Source: JANPBY01 sp963805505
GTDB taxonomy: Bacteria > Actinomycetota > Actinomycetes > DATJPE01
Direction of reading: 5' to 3'
Assembly: GCA_963805505.1 (NCBI GenBank)
Contig: CAWDUP010000004.1
Coordinates: 310,001-374,000, forward strand
DNA length: 64,000 nt
The position numbers and the translations under genes are program-made. Of this stretch, positions 32,569 through 40,644 are shown piece after piece. Every line of letters starts with the position of its first letter. The stretch's first letter is position 1. The notes beneath the pieces are model-generated. The model searched no databases, was not told the DNA's origin, and saw only the letters and a program-made list of their open reading frames with translations.

Positions 32569-35438
32569 CGCTGCTGGAACAGCCAGGTGTGCTGACCGAA
32601 CCTGACCTAGGCACGCCACCCGCCCCGGGAGAGCGCATCGGTGAGGCGTCCGTCGAGCTCACCGTTGATGGGCTGCCTGTCGCGGTCGCCTCAGGTACGT
32701 CAGTCCTGCGCGCCGCGGCGCTGGCCGGCGTAGACGTACCCAAGCTGTGCTCCACGGACCGGCTCGACGCGTTCGGCTCTTGCCGCATGTGCCTGGTCGA
32801 GATCGAGGGCGGCAAGGGCACGCCGGCTTCCTGCACCACACCGGTCGCACCGGGCATGGTCGTCCGCACCAAGTCCGAGAAGCTGGACAGGCTACGCCGG
32901 GGCGTCGTCGAGCTCTACTTGTCCGACCACCCCGCCGACTGCGCTGGTGACGGCCGCTGCGAGCTGCACGGGATGGCCGAGCGGGTGGGGGTCAGCGACG
33001 TCCGCTACGGCCGTGCTGGGCACAGCCACCTGCACGAGCAGGCAGATCACTCCAACCCCTACTTCGACTACGACCCGAAGGCCTGCATCGTCTGCTCCCT
33101 GTGCGTCCGCGCGTGCGACGACATCCAGGGCACGTTCGCCTTGACCATCCAGGGTCGTGGCTTCGACTCCCGGATGTCGGCCGGCGCCGCTGCCGACAAC
33201 TTCTTCAGCTCCGAGTGCGTGTCGTGCGGCGCCTGCGTGCAGGCCTGCCCCACCGACGCGCTGCAGGAACGCAGCATCGTCGAGCTGGGGATGCCAACGC
33301 GGTCGGTCCTCACCACCTGCGGCTACTGCGGGGTGGGTTGCACCTTCAAGGCAGAACTACGCACTGACAGCGATGGCGACGAGCAGCTGGTGCGGATGGT
33401 CCCGTACAAGGAGGGCGGCGCCAACGAGGGCCACTCCTGCGTCAAGGGCCGGTTCGCCTACGGCTACGCCGCGCACCCCGACCGGGTCCTCAAGCCGCGG
33501 ATGCGCGAAAGCATCACCGACCCGTGGCGCGAGGTCGAGTGGGACGAGGCGATCTCATTCGTCGCGCACCGCCTCCGCGAGATCCAGCAGCTGCACGGAC
33601 CGGGTTCGATCGGAGCTATCGCATCGTCGCGCTGCACGGCCGAAGAGGTCTTCGTCATGCAGAAGCTCGTCCGCGCAGTATTCGGCAACAACAACGTGGA
33701 CACCTGCGGTCGGGTGTGCCACTCGCCGACCGGCTACGGCCTGAACCAGACGTTCGGGACCTCGGCCGGCACGCAAGACTTCCCCTCCGTCGACGAGACC
33801 GACCTCATGCTCGTCATCGGCGCCAACCCCACCGATGCGCACCCGGTCTTCGGGTCCCGGATGAAACGACGCTTGAGGCAAGGAGCGAAGCTGATCGTCG
33901 TCGACCCTCGTCGGACCGATCTGGTGCGCTCGCCATACCTTCGAGCCGACTACCACTTGCCAGTCAGGCCGGGCACCAACGTCGCCGTGGTCAACGCGTT
34001 CTCCCACGTCGTGGTCACCGAGGGCCTGGTCGACGAGGAGTTCGTTTCGACCCGGTGCGAGGGTTTCGCTGACTGGGCGGCATTCATCGCCGAGCCCGAG
34101 CACAGTCCCGAGGCGGTCGAGGAGATCACTGGCATCCCGGCCGCGGATCTTCGCGCGGCGGCGCGGCTGTACGCCGCGGCGCGAAACGCGACGATCTACT
34201 ACGGGCTCGGCGTCACAGAGCACAGTCAGGGATCGACCATGGTGATGGGTATGGCCAACCTGGCCATGGCCACCGGCAACATCGGACGCACCGGGGTAGG
34301 CGTCAATCCCTTGCGCGGGCAGAACAACGTTCAGGGCTCCTGCGACATGGGGTCGTTCCCGCACGAGTTCCCCGGCTACCGACACGTCAGCGACGACAAC
34401 GTGCGCCGCAGCTTCGAGCGAGCTTGGGGCGTACCCCTGCTGTCCGAGCCCGGCCTTCGGATCCCGAACATGTTCGACGCCGCCATCGACGGGTCGTTCC
34501 GGGCCTTGTTCGTGCAAGGCGAGGACATCGCCCAGTCCGACCCGAACCTCAACCACGTCCGCGCTGCTCTCACCAACCTCGACCTGCTCGTCGTGCAGGA
34601 CCTCTTCGAGGTCGAGACGTCGAAGTTCGCGCACGTGCTGTTACCTGGGACGTCGTTCCTCGAGAAGGACGGCACCTTCATCAACTCCGAGCGGCGGATC
34701 AATCGGGTCCGTCCGGTCATGGAGCCGAAGTGTGGCAAGCAGGAGTGGGAGGTCACCTGCGAGCTCGCACTGGCCATGGGCTATTCGATGCACTACGACG
34801 ACGCCAGCCAGATCATGGACGAGATCGCCATGACGACACCGACGTTCGCGGGTGTGTCGTTCGACCTGCTCGACCGTGTCGGCAGCGTGCAGTGGCCGTG
34901 CAACGAGGCCGCACCACTCGGTACCCCGGTCATGCACGTGGACGAGTTCGTACGAGGCAAGGGTCGCTTTGTCGAGACCACGTACGTCCCGACCCTGGAA
35001 CGAACGAACCGTCGGTTCCCGCTCATCCTGACCACCGGTCGGATCCTGTCGCAATACAACGTCGGCTCGCAGACCAGACGGACCGAGAACGTGACCTGGC
35101 ACGAACGCGACCTGCTCGAACTTCACCCGCACGACGCCGAAGACCGCGGCATCAGCGACGGCGATCTCGTCACGCTGACCAGCCGCGTTGGAACGACCAC
35201 CGTGCAAGCCAAGGTCGCGGAACGAATGCCGGTAGGGGTCTGCTACACGACCTTCCACCATCCAGAGACCGGGGCGAACGTCATCACCACCGAGCACTCC
35301 GACTGGGCCACCAACTGTCCGGAGTACAAGGTGACCGCCGTTCAGGTGGAGCTCGCCCACCCGCGCGCCGCGGGCGAGGCGGCGGATGTCGAGGCTCGGC
35401 ACGTGCCGGCCAGGTCAGGGGCCGGGTTCGGTGACTGA
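32565..35438 (+). CDS. fdsA: NAD-dependent formate dehydrogenase, catalytic alpha subunit
   Basis: A 957-residue Mo/W-bis-MGD enzyme oxidising formate to CO2. In order: an N-terminal [2Fe-2S] domain (CRMCLVEIEGGKGTPASC), the His/Cys cluster motif HPADCAGDGRCELH, two ferredoxin-type [4Fe-4S] motifs (CIVCSLCVRAC and CVSCGACVQAC), the molybdopterin-domain cluster CGYCGVGCTFK plus HSCVKGR, and the active-site RVCHSPT, where the metal ligand is cysteine (TGC), not selenocysteine. The C-terminal molybdopterin dinucleotide domain carries LTTGRILSQYN. Depends on Moco (moaC/mogA here) and FdhD. Confidence 0.96.
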   Translation: MTLLEQPGVLTEPDLGTPPAPGERIGEASVELTVDGLPVAVASGTSVLRAAALAGVDVPKLCSTDRLDAFGSCRMCLVEIEGGKGTPASCTTPVAPGMVVRTKSEKLDRLRRGVVELYLSDHPADCAGDGRCELHGMAERVGVSDVRYGRAGHSHLHEQADHSNPYFDYDPKACIVCSLCVRACDDIQGTFALTIQGRGFDSRMSAGAAADNFFSSECVSCGACVQACPTDALQERSIVELGMPTRSVLTTCGYCGVGCTFKAELRTDSDGDEQLVRMVPYKEGGANEGHSCVKGRFAYGYAAHPDRVLKPRMRESITDPWREVEWDEAISFVAHRLREIQQLHGPGSIGAIASSRCTAEEVFVMQKLVRAVFGNNNVDTCGRVCHSPTGYGLNQTFGTSAGTQDFPSVDETDLMLVIGANPTDAHPVFGSRMKRRLRQGAKLIVVDPRRTDLVRSPYLRADYHLPVRPGTNVAVVNAFSHVVVTEGLVDEEFVSTRCEGFADWAAFIAEPEHSPEAVEEITGIPAADLRAAARLYAAARNATIYYGLGVTEHSQGSTMVMGMANLAMATGNIGRTGVGVNPLRGQNNVQGSCDMGSFPHEFPGYRHVSDDNVRRSFERAWGVPLLSEPGLRIPNMFDAAIDGSFRALFVQGEDIAQSDPNLNHVRAALTNLDLLVVQDLFEVETSKFAHVLLPGTSFLEKDGTFINSERRINRVRPVMEPKCGKQEWEVTCELALAMGYSMHYDDASQIMDEIAMTTPTFAGVSFDLLDRVGSVQWPCNEAAPLGTPVMHVDEFVRGKGRFVETTYVPTLERTNRRFPLILTTGRILSQYNVGSQTRRTENVTWHERDLLELHPHDAEDRGISDGDLVTLTSRVGTTTVQAKVAERMPVGVCYTTFHHPETGANVITTEHSDWATNCPEYKVTAVQVELAHPRAAGEAADVEARHVPARSGAGFGD

Positions 35439-35685
35439 CACGGCCGCTGAAACGGTGGACCCTTCGCACCTGCCGTCCTCCGTGCGGCTGGCGAACGAGA
35501 TCGCTATCCAGTTCCCGCACCTATCCGAGGAGGACGCGGCATCCGCGGTCGCGGCGCACATCCGCCGCTTCTGGGATCCGCGAATGCGTGACCGCCTTCA
35601 TCAAAACCTCGCCGACGGTGGCGAGGAGCTGTTGCCCATCGCACGTGCGGCCGCGATCTTGCTCGACTCCGGGGGCGTCCGGTAG
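35431..35685 (+). CDS. fdsD: Formate dehydrogenase delta subunit
   Basis: An 84-residue protein typical of FdsD: RLANEIAIQFPHL, then AVAAHIRRFWDPRMRDRL and a short C-terminal helix. FdsD helps assembly or stability of soluble NAD-linked formate dehydrogenase; it is not a redox subunit. GTG 35431 overlaps the fdsA stop by eight bases, showing translational coupling. It ends the operon; no hairpin terminator was found before tRNA-Arg. Confidence 0.93.
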   Translation: MTDTAAETVDPSHLPSSVRLANEIAIQFPHLSEEDAASAVAAHIRRFWDPRMRDRLHQNLADGGEELLPIARAAAILLDSGGVR

Positions 35686-35758
35686 TCGCCGGCATGCACC
35701 GGATCCCCGAAGCGCGGCGTCGGCGGACCGACCCATGATTACTAGACTGCGCGAGTCC

Positions 35759-35831
35759 GCCCTCGTAGCTCAGGGGATAGAGCAACGGTTTCCTAAACCG
35801 TGTGTCGGCAGTTCGATTCTGCCCGGGGGCA
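35759..35831 (+). tRNA. tRNA-Arg (anticodon CCT)
   Basis: The 73-nt sequence folds with acceptor GCCCTCG/CGGGGGC (one T-G), D arm TAGCTCAGGGGATAGAGCA, anticodon stem ACGGT/ACCGT enclosing TTCCTAA (anticodon CCT) and T arm with GTTCGATTC. Discriminator is A. It lies between the formate dehydrogenase operon and the VOC gene. tRNA genes are frequent integration sites, but I see no duplicated 3' end or integrase. Confidence 0.95.
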
Positions 35832-35904
35832 CCGTCGCTGGATTCTGACCCACGTGGCACAGCGGCGTTGGATCGGACGGATCAATCGATCAGCCGACGG
35901 GACG

Positions 35905-36339
35905 TCAGGAGTGGTCGAAGTCGGCCCCGGTGTAGTCGCGCTGCTCGACCAGCACCATCCAGTTACCTGAGTTGTCACGGCACACGGCCTCGACACCGTA
36001 AGGCCGCTCTGCGGGGTCCTGCAGGAACTGCACTCCTTTGCCGGAGAGCTCCTCGAACGTCTTCTGGCAGTCGTCCACTGCCAGGCCGAGACCGTTCATG
36101 CCACCCTCGTCGAGCGAGCGCTCGATCGCGGAGATCATCTCCGGGGTGAACGGCGGCCCGGGCCTGGTGAGGTGCACCTGAAGCTCGGGTTGGCTGGGCT
36201 GCTTGACGGTGCACCACCGGTAGCCGTCGCTGAGAGTGATGTCTGTGTGCTCCTCGAATCCGAGCACGTCGATGTAGAACGTCTTGGCCTCATCGATGTC
36301 CTTCACGAAGACCGAGACCAGCGAAATGTTTGTGATCAT
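35905..36339 (-). CDS. VOC/glyoxalase-superfamily protein
   Basis: A 144-residue protein with paired beta-alpha-beta-beta-beta modules: VSVFVKDIDEAKTFYIDVLGFEE at the start and NGLGLAVDDCQKTFEELSGKGV in the second half, ending DNSGNWMVLVEQRD. Putative metal ligands are His/Glu at the equivalent strands but are not certain. Members act as lyases, dioxygenases or antibiotic-binding proteins; the substrate here is unknown. ATG 36339 is chosen because upstream sequence is nonconserved. It follows the AraC-type gene by 40 bp on the same strand. Confidence 0.85.
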   Translation of the reverse strand: MITNISLVSVFVKDIDEAKTFYIDVLGFEEHTDITLSDGYRWCTVKQPSQPELQVHLTRPGPPFTPEMISAIERSLDEGGMNGLGLAVDDCQKTFEELSGKGVQFLQDPAERPYGVEAVCRDNSGNWMVLVEQRDYTGADFDHS

Positions 36340-36379
36340 GCGCCAGACGCTACGACGCCTTCGTGCGACCGCGCTTCTC

Positions 36380-36793
36380 CTAGGTTGCGGAGTTCCGCTC
36401 GGCCAGACCCCACATGAACAGGTAGCAGCCAGGGATGTGCGGGGCTCCTTGGGCGTATCGACGCTGGAACTCACGAGGCGAACAGCCGACCAGCTGGCGA
36501 AAGCGGCTGCTGAACGAGCCGAGACTGGAAAACCCCACTGCGTGACAGACCTCGGTAACGGTCAGGTTGGTGGCTCGAAGCAAGTCCTGCGCCCGCTCGA
36601 TTCGCCGTTCCGAGAGATAGGCCGCTGGGCTGAGCCCGTAGGTCGCGCAGAACAAGCGCTGAAAGTGGTACTTGCTCATCCCCGCGATTGCCGCCAGCAC
36701 GTCGAGGTTGAGGTCGTCGGCGTAGTTGCGATCTGCGTGATCACGCGCACGGCGAAGAAGAACTCGGGCATCGTCAGGGACTCGTAGTGCCAC
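36380..36793 (-). CDS. AraC/XylS-type regulator (DNA-binding domain only)
   Basis: A 137-residue protein consisting mainly of the double helix-turn-helix: LDVLAAIAGMSKYHFQRLFCATYGLSPAAYLSERRIERAQDLL (first half) and VTEVCHAVGFSSLGSFSSRFRQLVGCSPREFQRRYA (second half). There is no ligand domain; the last 20 residues are a short nonconserved tail. GTG 36793 avoids overlap with the divergent PIN gene. It probably controls its own operon with the VOC protein, a frequent pairing. Confidence 0.88.
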   Translation of the reverse strand: MALRVPDDARVLLRRARDHADRNYADDLNLDVLAAIAGMSKYHFQRLFCATYGLSPAAYLSERRIERAQDLLRATNLTVTEVCHAVGFSSLGSFSSRFRQLVGCSPREFQRRYAQGAPHIPGCYLFMWGLAERNSAT

Positions 36794-36826
36794 CCGGCTC
36801 GAGCCAGCGCTGCCTAGTCTTTCGGA

Positions 36827-37240
36827 ATGAGCCGATTCGTGATCGATGCCCCGACCCTCCTCCATATCGTGGCCAACGACATCACGGTAAGTGCCGGTCA
36901 TCAACTCGTCGCCCCGAACCTGATTCGTTCGCAGGCGCTTTCTCTGCTGCTCGAGCGGGTCCGCAGTGGCGACCTGCCCGAGGACATGGCCCTGCAGCAG
37001 CACGAGCGCTTCACCGAGCTGAAGATGCGGCTGCTCGGCGATCGCGTCTCACGACGTACCGCCTGGAAGATCGCCAAGGAGCAAGGGTGGCAGACGACCT
37101 ACCAGGCCGAGTACGTCGCCGTGACGCGGCTGCAGGCCGACGCGCTCGTGACCGTGGATCAGGCATTCGCCGACTTGATCCGCGGGCTCGTGCCACTGGA
37201 GCCACTCGACTCCCTGTCTGCGTCCCAACGGCCGGCCTGA
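36827..37240 (+). CDS. PIN-domain-like protein, putative nuclease
   Basis: A 137-residue protein with the PIN pattern: N-terminal FVIDAPTLLHI (aspartate about residue 6), acidic residues mid-sequence, and ADALVTVDQAFADL near residue 104. PIN proteins cleave RNA, and many are VapC toxins, but no small antitoxin gene precedes it (the upstream neighbour is a divergent AraC-type regulator). I therefore call it an orphan PIN protein. It is convergent with glutaminase, 26 bp apart. Confidence 0.72.
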   Translation: MSRFVIDAPTLLHIVANDITVSAGHQLVAPNLIRSQALSLLLERVRSGDLPEDMALQQHERFTELKMRLLGDRVSRRTAWKIAKEQGWQTTYQAEYVAVTRLQADALVTVDQAFADLIRGLVPLEPLDSLSASQRPA

Positions 37241-37265
37241 TCAGAGTGGCCGGGAGCGGGACGTT

Positions 37266-38264
37266 TCAAAACGGGTTGGAGGCAAACAGGTTCACGCCGA
37301 GCCGATCCGCGAGGAACTTCGTCGCGCACTGGCCGCGCACGCTGTTGCCTGCCTCGTCGAGCGGAGGCGAGAAGGTGGCAATCCCGCCCTTGCCTGGCGC
37401 CACGGTCACGATCCCGCCGCCGACGCCGCTCTTACCGGGGAGACCGATGTCGAACAGCCAGTCGCCGGATCGTTCGTAGAGCCCCGCGGTAGCCAGAACG
37501 GACAGCACCTTGGGGCACAGCGAGGCGTCGATGACCCGCTGACCGGTCAGCGGGTTCACGCCACCGTCGGCCAAGGTCGCCGCCATGGTCGCGAGGTCTC
37601 GTGCGCTGACCTCGAGGGAGCACTGGCGGGTGTAGAGATCGGTCGCCTCATCGGGATCGGCGTACATCCGTCCATAGCTGTGCAGCAGATGGGCCACGCC
37701 CTGGTTGCGCTGGTTCGTGGCCGCCTCGGAAGCGTAGATCTCCTCGTTCATCACCAGTGTCCGGCCAGCGAAACCGGAGAGTCCTTCGACCAAGCCGACC
37801 CACTTCTCCTCCTCCGTCGCTCCGGGCAGCAGGCTCGACGTCGCGATGGCTCCGGCGTTCACCAGCGGGTTCATGGTGCGGGTGTCATTCAGCTCAACGG
37901 CCATCACGGAGTTGAACGGGAGTCCGGTCGCGTTGACCCCGAGGCGCTCCCGGGCCTCCTGATAGCCGATGGCCTGACAGACGAGGGCGAAGACGAAAGG
38001 CTTGGAGACGCTCTGGATGGAGAAGGCATGGTCGGCGTCGCCAGCCGTGAAGGATCGTCCGGCGACCCCGACGACAGCAACACCGAACAGGGCCGCGTCG
38101 ACTCGGGCCAGCGCAGGGATGTAGTCGGCCACCGTTCCGTCCGCAAGACCCCGATACCGCTCATAGGACTCGTCGACGACCGCTTGCACAGCCTGCGGAT
38201 CCGGCAGCTGGCCGGTCGAGACCACGCGCGGGTCGTGATGGTCCTCAAAGCTCGGCAGCGTCAC
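37266..38264 (-). CDS. glsA: Glutaminase A
   Basis: A 332-residue serine-dependent beta-lactamase-fold enzyme hydrolysing glutamine to glutamate and ammonia. The catalytic Ser-x-x-Lys is in FSIQSVSKPFVFAL (about residues 82-95), with NPLVNAGAIATSSLL and the tyrosine-containing YGRMYADP and YTRQCSLEVSARDLA segments. Near the end GKSGVGGGIVTVAPGKGGIATFSP is the glutaminase signature. No STAS or cyclic-nucleotide domain is attached. Adjacent divergent promoter with the 171-residue unknown gene (92 bp). Confidence 0.95.
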   Translation of the reverse strand: MTLPSFEDHHDPRVVSTGQLPDPQAVQAVVDESYERYRGLADGTVADYIPALARVDAALFGVAVVGVAGRSFTAGDADHAFSIQSVSKPFVFALVCQAIGYQEARERLGVNATGLPFNSVMAVELNDTRTMNPLVNAGAIATSSLLPGATEEEKWVGLVEGLSGFAGRTLVMNEEIYASEAATNQRNQGVAHLLHSYGRMYADPDEATDLYTRQCSLEVSARDLATMAATLADGGVNPLTGQRVIDASLCPKVLSVLATAGLYERSGDWLFDIGLPGKSGVGGGIVTVAPGKGGIATFSPPLDEAGNSVRGQCATKFLADRLGVNLFASNPF

Positions 38265-38356
38265 GGGCCGACTCTAGTGACGCTCGGTGACACGCCGGGT
38301 CAGGTCACCGGTCAAGACGCGTGGCGGGGGCACACTCTGAGTGACTGGAGGTCGCG

Positions 38357-38872
38357 ATGCGCCTGTCCGACGTCATTCGTCGGTGGACAAGCCGATCCCG
38401 TGGCTTGGCCGCCGCTCAGCTTCCGGAAGCCTTCACCACGGTGCACTCCGCAGACTTGGACGTCCACATCTCCGGCGTGGCGCGAGGGCCAACCGCCAGG
38501 CCGCCGTGGCCAGCCGCGTCGTGGGAGCGCCATGCCACCGCACGAACCAGTGAACCCTCGGACATGGCCAAGGTCCTGCTCGAGATGCACCCCGCGTTCC
38601 GGTGCGCCGACCACCCGCACTGGATGCAGGTCGAGCAGGCCGAATCCCTGGCGCTGGAGTGGACCTCCGCTTGGTTCACGCCAGCTGAGATGACCCTGTG
38701 GCAGACCAGACACCCCGGGATCTCCGCCGAAGCGGCACGCGGCCTGATCGACGCGGGGCTTGGGCCGTACGACAGCCTGGATCTGCACGCATCGGGCGAG
38801 GTCGACGCCACCATCGACCTGCGTGAACCGACGAGCCGGCTCGGCTCGCGACCGGCCTCTTGGCCTAGCTGA
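38357..38872 (+). CDS. Hypothetical protein (171 residues)
   Basis: A soluble protein with no recognised family. It contains MAKVLLEMHPAFRCADHPHWMQVEQAESL and WTSAWFTPAEMTLWQTRHPGISAEAARGLIDAGL, the latter resembling a helical hairpin. GGAG lies eight bases before the ATG. The 3' end overlaps the convergent SDR gene by eight bases. Coding evidence: ribosome-binding site, compositional consistency and correct fit between neighbours. Confidence 0.65.
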   Translation: MRLSDVIRRWTSRSRGLAAAQLPEAFTTVHSADLDVHISGVARGPTARPPWPAASWERHATARTSEPSDMAKVLLEMHPAFRCADHPHWMQVEQAESLALEWTSAWFTPAEMTLWQTRHPGISAEAARGLIDAGLGPYDSLDLHASGEVDATIDLREPTSRLGSRPASWPS

Positions 38873-39662
38873 GCGGCTCCGGGCTTCGGGGACCGGCGTT
38901 GTCCAGGCCACCGTCCACCAGCAAGGTGGCTCCGGTCACGTAAGCACCGGCCGGACTCACCAGGTAGGTCACGGCATGCGCGACCTCTGCCGGGGTGCCG
39001 AGCCGACCGGCGGGGATCACAGCCGAGGCGGCCTCCGGCGCCAGCCCGTACCTCTCCCAAGCGGGCGTGTGGATGAACCCCGGAGCCACGCAGTTGAGCC
39101 GCACGCCGTGCCGGCCCCACTCGACCGCCATCGTGCGCGTCATGCTCTCGACCCCCGCTCTGGCGGCCGCCGAATGCCCCATGCCGGGCAGCGCGCCGCG
39201 CGGGCTGAGCACGATGGAAACCACGGCACCGAAACCGTCGGGGATCATCCACCGTTTCGCCACCGTCGTGGTGAGATGCCAAACCGCGTCCAGGTTCAGC
39301 CGGGTCACTGCGCGGAACCCGTTGAGCGAGATGTCCTCGGCCGGGCTGACGAACTGGCCGCCCGCATTGTTGATCAGGGTGTCCACCCGGCCGAGCTCGC
39401 TTCCAATCTGATCCAGCACCGCCTCGACGTGCTCGGGCTCGCGCACATCGACGGGATAGGCGTGCACGGCTCCGGGCTGGTCGGCAGCCATGGCGGCCGT
39501 CTCAGCCAAGGTCTCCCCGTGTCGGCCGAGCACCGCCACGGTGCAGCCGAGCTCGGCAAGCTCCAAGGTGATCGCCCGACCGATCCCGCTGCCGCCTCCG
39601 GTGACGACAGCGAGCCGGTCGGCAAGCAGTCCAGCTACGAAGGGACTTGTCGCTTCGGCCAT
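38865..39662 (-). CDS. Short-chain dehydrogenase, 2,4-dienoyl-CoA reductase-like
   Basis: A 265-residue Rossmann-fold protein: VVTGGGSGIGRAITLELAELG (about 18-38), LINNAGGQF (about 99) and VEWGRHGVRLNCVAPGF. The usual Tyr-x-x-x-Lys pair is replaced: the segment reads GHSAAARAGVESMTRTMAVEW, which is the pattern of 2,4-dienoyl-CoA reductases (Ser/His-x-Ala-Ala-Lys) except that lysine is arginine. The enzyme probably acts on acyl-CoA with NADPH. No fatty-acid genes are adjacent. Confidence 0.85.
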   Translation of the reverse strand: MAEATSPFVAGLLADRLAVVTGGGSGIGRAITLELAELGCTVAVLGRHGETLAETAAMAADQPGAVHAYPVDVREPEHVEAVLDQIGSELGRVDTLINNAGGQFVSPAEDISLNGFRAVTRLNLDAVWHLTTTVAKRWMIPDGFGAVVSIVLSPRGALPGMGHSAAARAGVESMTRTMAVEWGRHGVRLNCVAPGFIHTPAWERYGLAPEAASAVIPAGRLGTPAEVAHAVTYLVSPAGAYVTGATLLVDGGLDNAGPRSPEPLS

Positions 39663-39707
39663 GGCCGGGACGCTACCGGTCCGACCCGCAGGACGGCCGC
39701 GCTGGGG

Positions 39708-40331
39708 CTAAACCCGCCCGAAGCTGACGTGGGAGCTGAAGATCACGCCGAGGCCCGTGCGGGTGCCTGGGCGGCTGGCGTGGTAGAGCTTGCCGTGCCC
39801 GGCGAAGATCCCGACGTGGTAGATGCTCCCGCTGCTGCTGCGGAAGAAGATCAGGTCGCCGGGACGGGCGTGCGCCCGGCTCACGTGCTTCACCCGGGTG
39901 TACTGCGCCGCCGAGCTGTGCGGCAGGGAGTGACCGAGCTTGGCGAAGACGTACCGCGTGTAGCCCGAGCAGTCGAAGCCCGAGGGTGAGGTGCCCGCGT
40001 AGCGGTACGGCCCGCCGTCATACTTCCGCGCGGTCTTGAGGATGCGCTTGGAGGTCAACAGGTGCTTGTGCTTGTGCGCCTTGTGCTTGTGCTTGCCGCC
40101 CGTCGGCTTGACCCGGGCAAGCCCAGAACCGTGTGGTCCCTTGGCGGCAGCGCCCGAGTGGCTGCTCGCGAGGGTCGCGGTCGCAGGCTTCACCGGCAGC
40201 ACGACGGCCGAGGCCGGCGAGGCCTGCACCAACGGGGCTGCGAGAGCAGCTGCCGTGACCGTCACAACGGCCAGGGTGCGAAGCTGGTGATGGGTTTTCG
40301 GGCGCGCAGGAGCCTTGGGAGTGCCGAACAC
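39708..40331 (-). CDS. Secreted NlpC/P60 peptidoglycan endopeptidase
   Basis: A 207-residue exported cysteine peptidase cleaving D-Glu to diamino-acid bonds in peptide stems. The signal peptide spans about residues 1-42; a spacer includes the His/Lys repeat GKHKHKAHKHKH (about 79-90). The catalytic domain has Cys121 in SGFDCSGYTRYVFA, histidine in IYHVGIFAGHGKLYHA and the end FSSHVSF. GTG start. It is preceded by a c-di-AMP riboswitch and an MtrA-like site, so wall hydrolysis is probably tuned to turgor and cell cycle. Confidence 0.93.
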   Translation of the reverse strand: MFGTPKAPARPKTHHQLRTLAVVTVTAAALAAPLVQASPASAVVLPVKPATATLASSHSGAAAKGPHGSGLARVKPTGGKHKHKAHKHKHLLTSKRILKTARKYDGGPYRYAGTSPSGFDCSGYTRYVFAKLGHSLPHSSAAQYTRVKHVSRAHARPGDLIFFRSSSGSIYHVGIFAGHGKLYHASRPGTRTGLGVIFSSHVSFGRV

Positions 40332-40344
40332 AGCAGATCCTTCT

Positions 40345-40555
40345 CCGACGCCTGCGAGGTGAGCTGTCGGGTTCGGGCCGGAGCTGGCCCGGGTGATCGA
40401 TCCGCACTAGGCGGAAGCGAGCACCTTCACCCCAAGGTCGGCGCGAGCGGCCCGAAGGCCGTCGTTCCAACCGTGAAACCTGTGGTTCCCCCACTCCTGC
40501 CCAACGGACTGTCAACCCGACCTCGACGTGGGGCAGAACTCGGCGATCACGTCAA
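40345..40555 (-). ncRNA. Cyclic di-AMP riboswitch (ydaO/yuaA type)
   Basis: On the minus strand, three conserved blocks occur in the right order: GGGGGAACC (40484-40492), TTGGGGTGAAGG (40424-40435) and the 3' signature CCGAACCCGACAGCTCACC ending in AGGCG (40349-40377), followed by GTCGGAGAAGGA just before the NlpC/P60 start. This matches the c-di-AMP aptamer, which in actinobacteria commonly precedes secreted wall hydrolases and turns them off when c-di-AMP is high. The outer boundaries are approximate. Confidence 0.88.
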
Positions 40556-40557
40556 AG

Positions 40558-40579
40558 CGCTCCCGCCCGTGCGGGAGCG
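40558..40579. terminator. Hairpin after ideR / before the riboswitch
   Basis: CGCTCCCGC and GCGGGAGCG form a perfect nine-bp stem around CCGT. It lies 66 bp past the ideR stop and just 5' of the riboswitch on the same strand, so it probably ends the ideR transcript; it could also be the first stem of the leader. Confidence 0.6.
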
Positions 40580-40609
40580 TGGATGAGGCTACGGGAGGGA
40601 TCCTCGTTT

Positions 40610-40626
40610 GTCACATTTGTGTCACA
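40610..40626. promoter_or_regulatory. MtrA-like direct repeat upstream of the NlpC/P60 gene
   Basis: Two GTCACA hexamers start 11 bp apart (GTCACATTTGTGTCACA, followed by GCG), the tandem arrangement reported for MtrA sites before rpf and rip-type wall hydrolase genes in mycobacteria. It lies upstream of the riboswitch, where the promoter of the leader should be. The assignment rests on motif similarity and target type. Confidence 0.5.
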
Positions 40627-40644
40627 GCGTGTCCCTCGAACGGG

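Noticed and set aside
33700..33740. Selenocysteine in the formate dehydrogenase active site
   Set aside because: The active-site codon in RVCHSPT is TGC (cysteine), and no in-frame TGA is present.
35759..35831. tRNA-Arg as an integration site for a mobile island
   Set aside because: No duplicated tRNA 3' end, integrase or other mobility gene is visible on either side.
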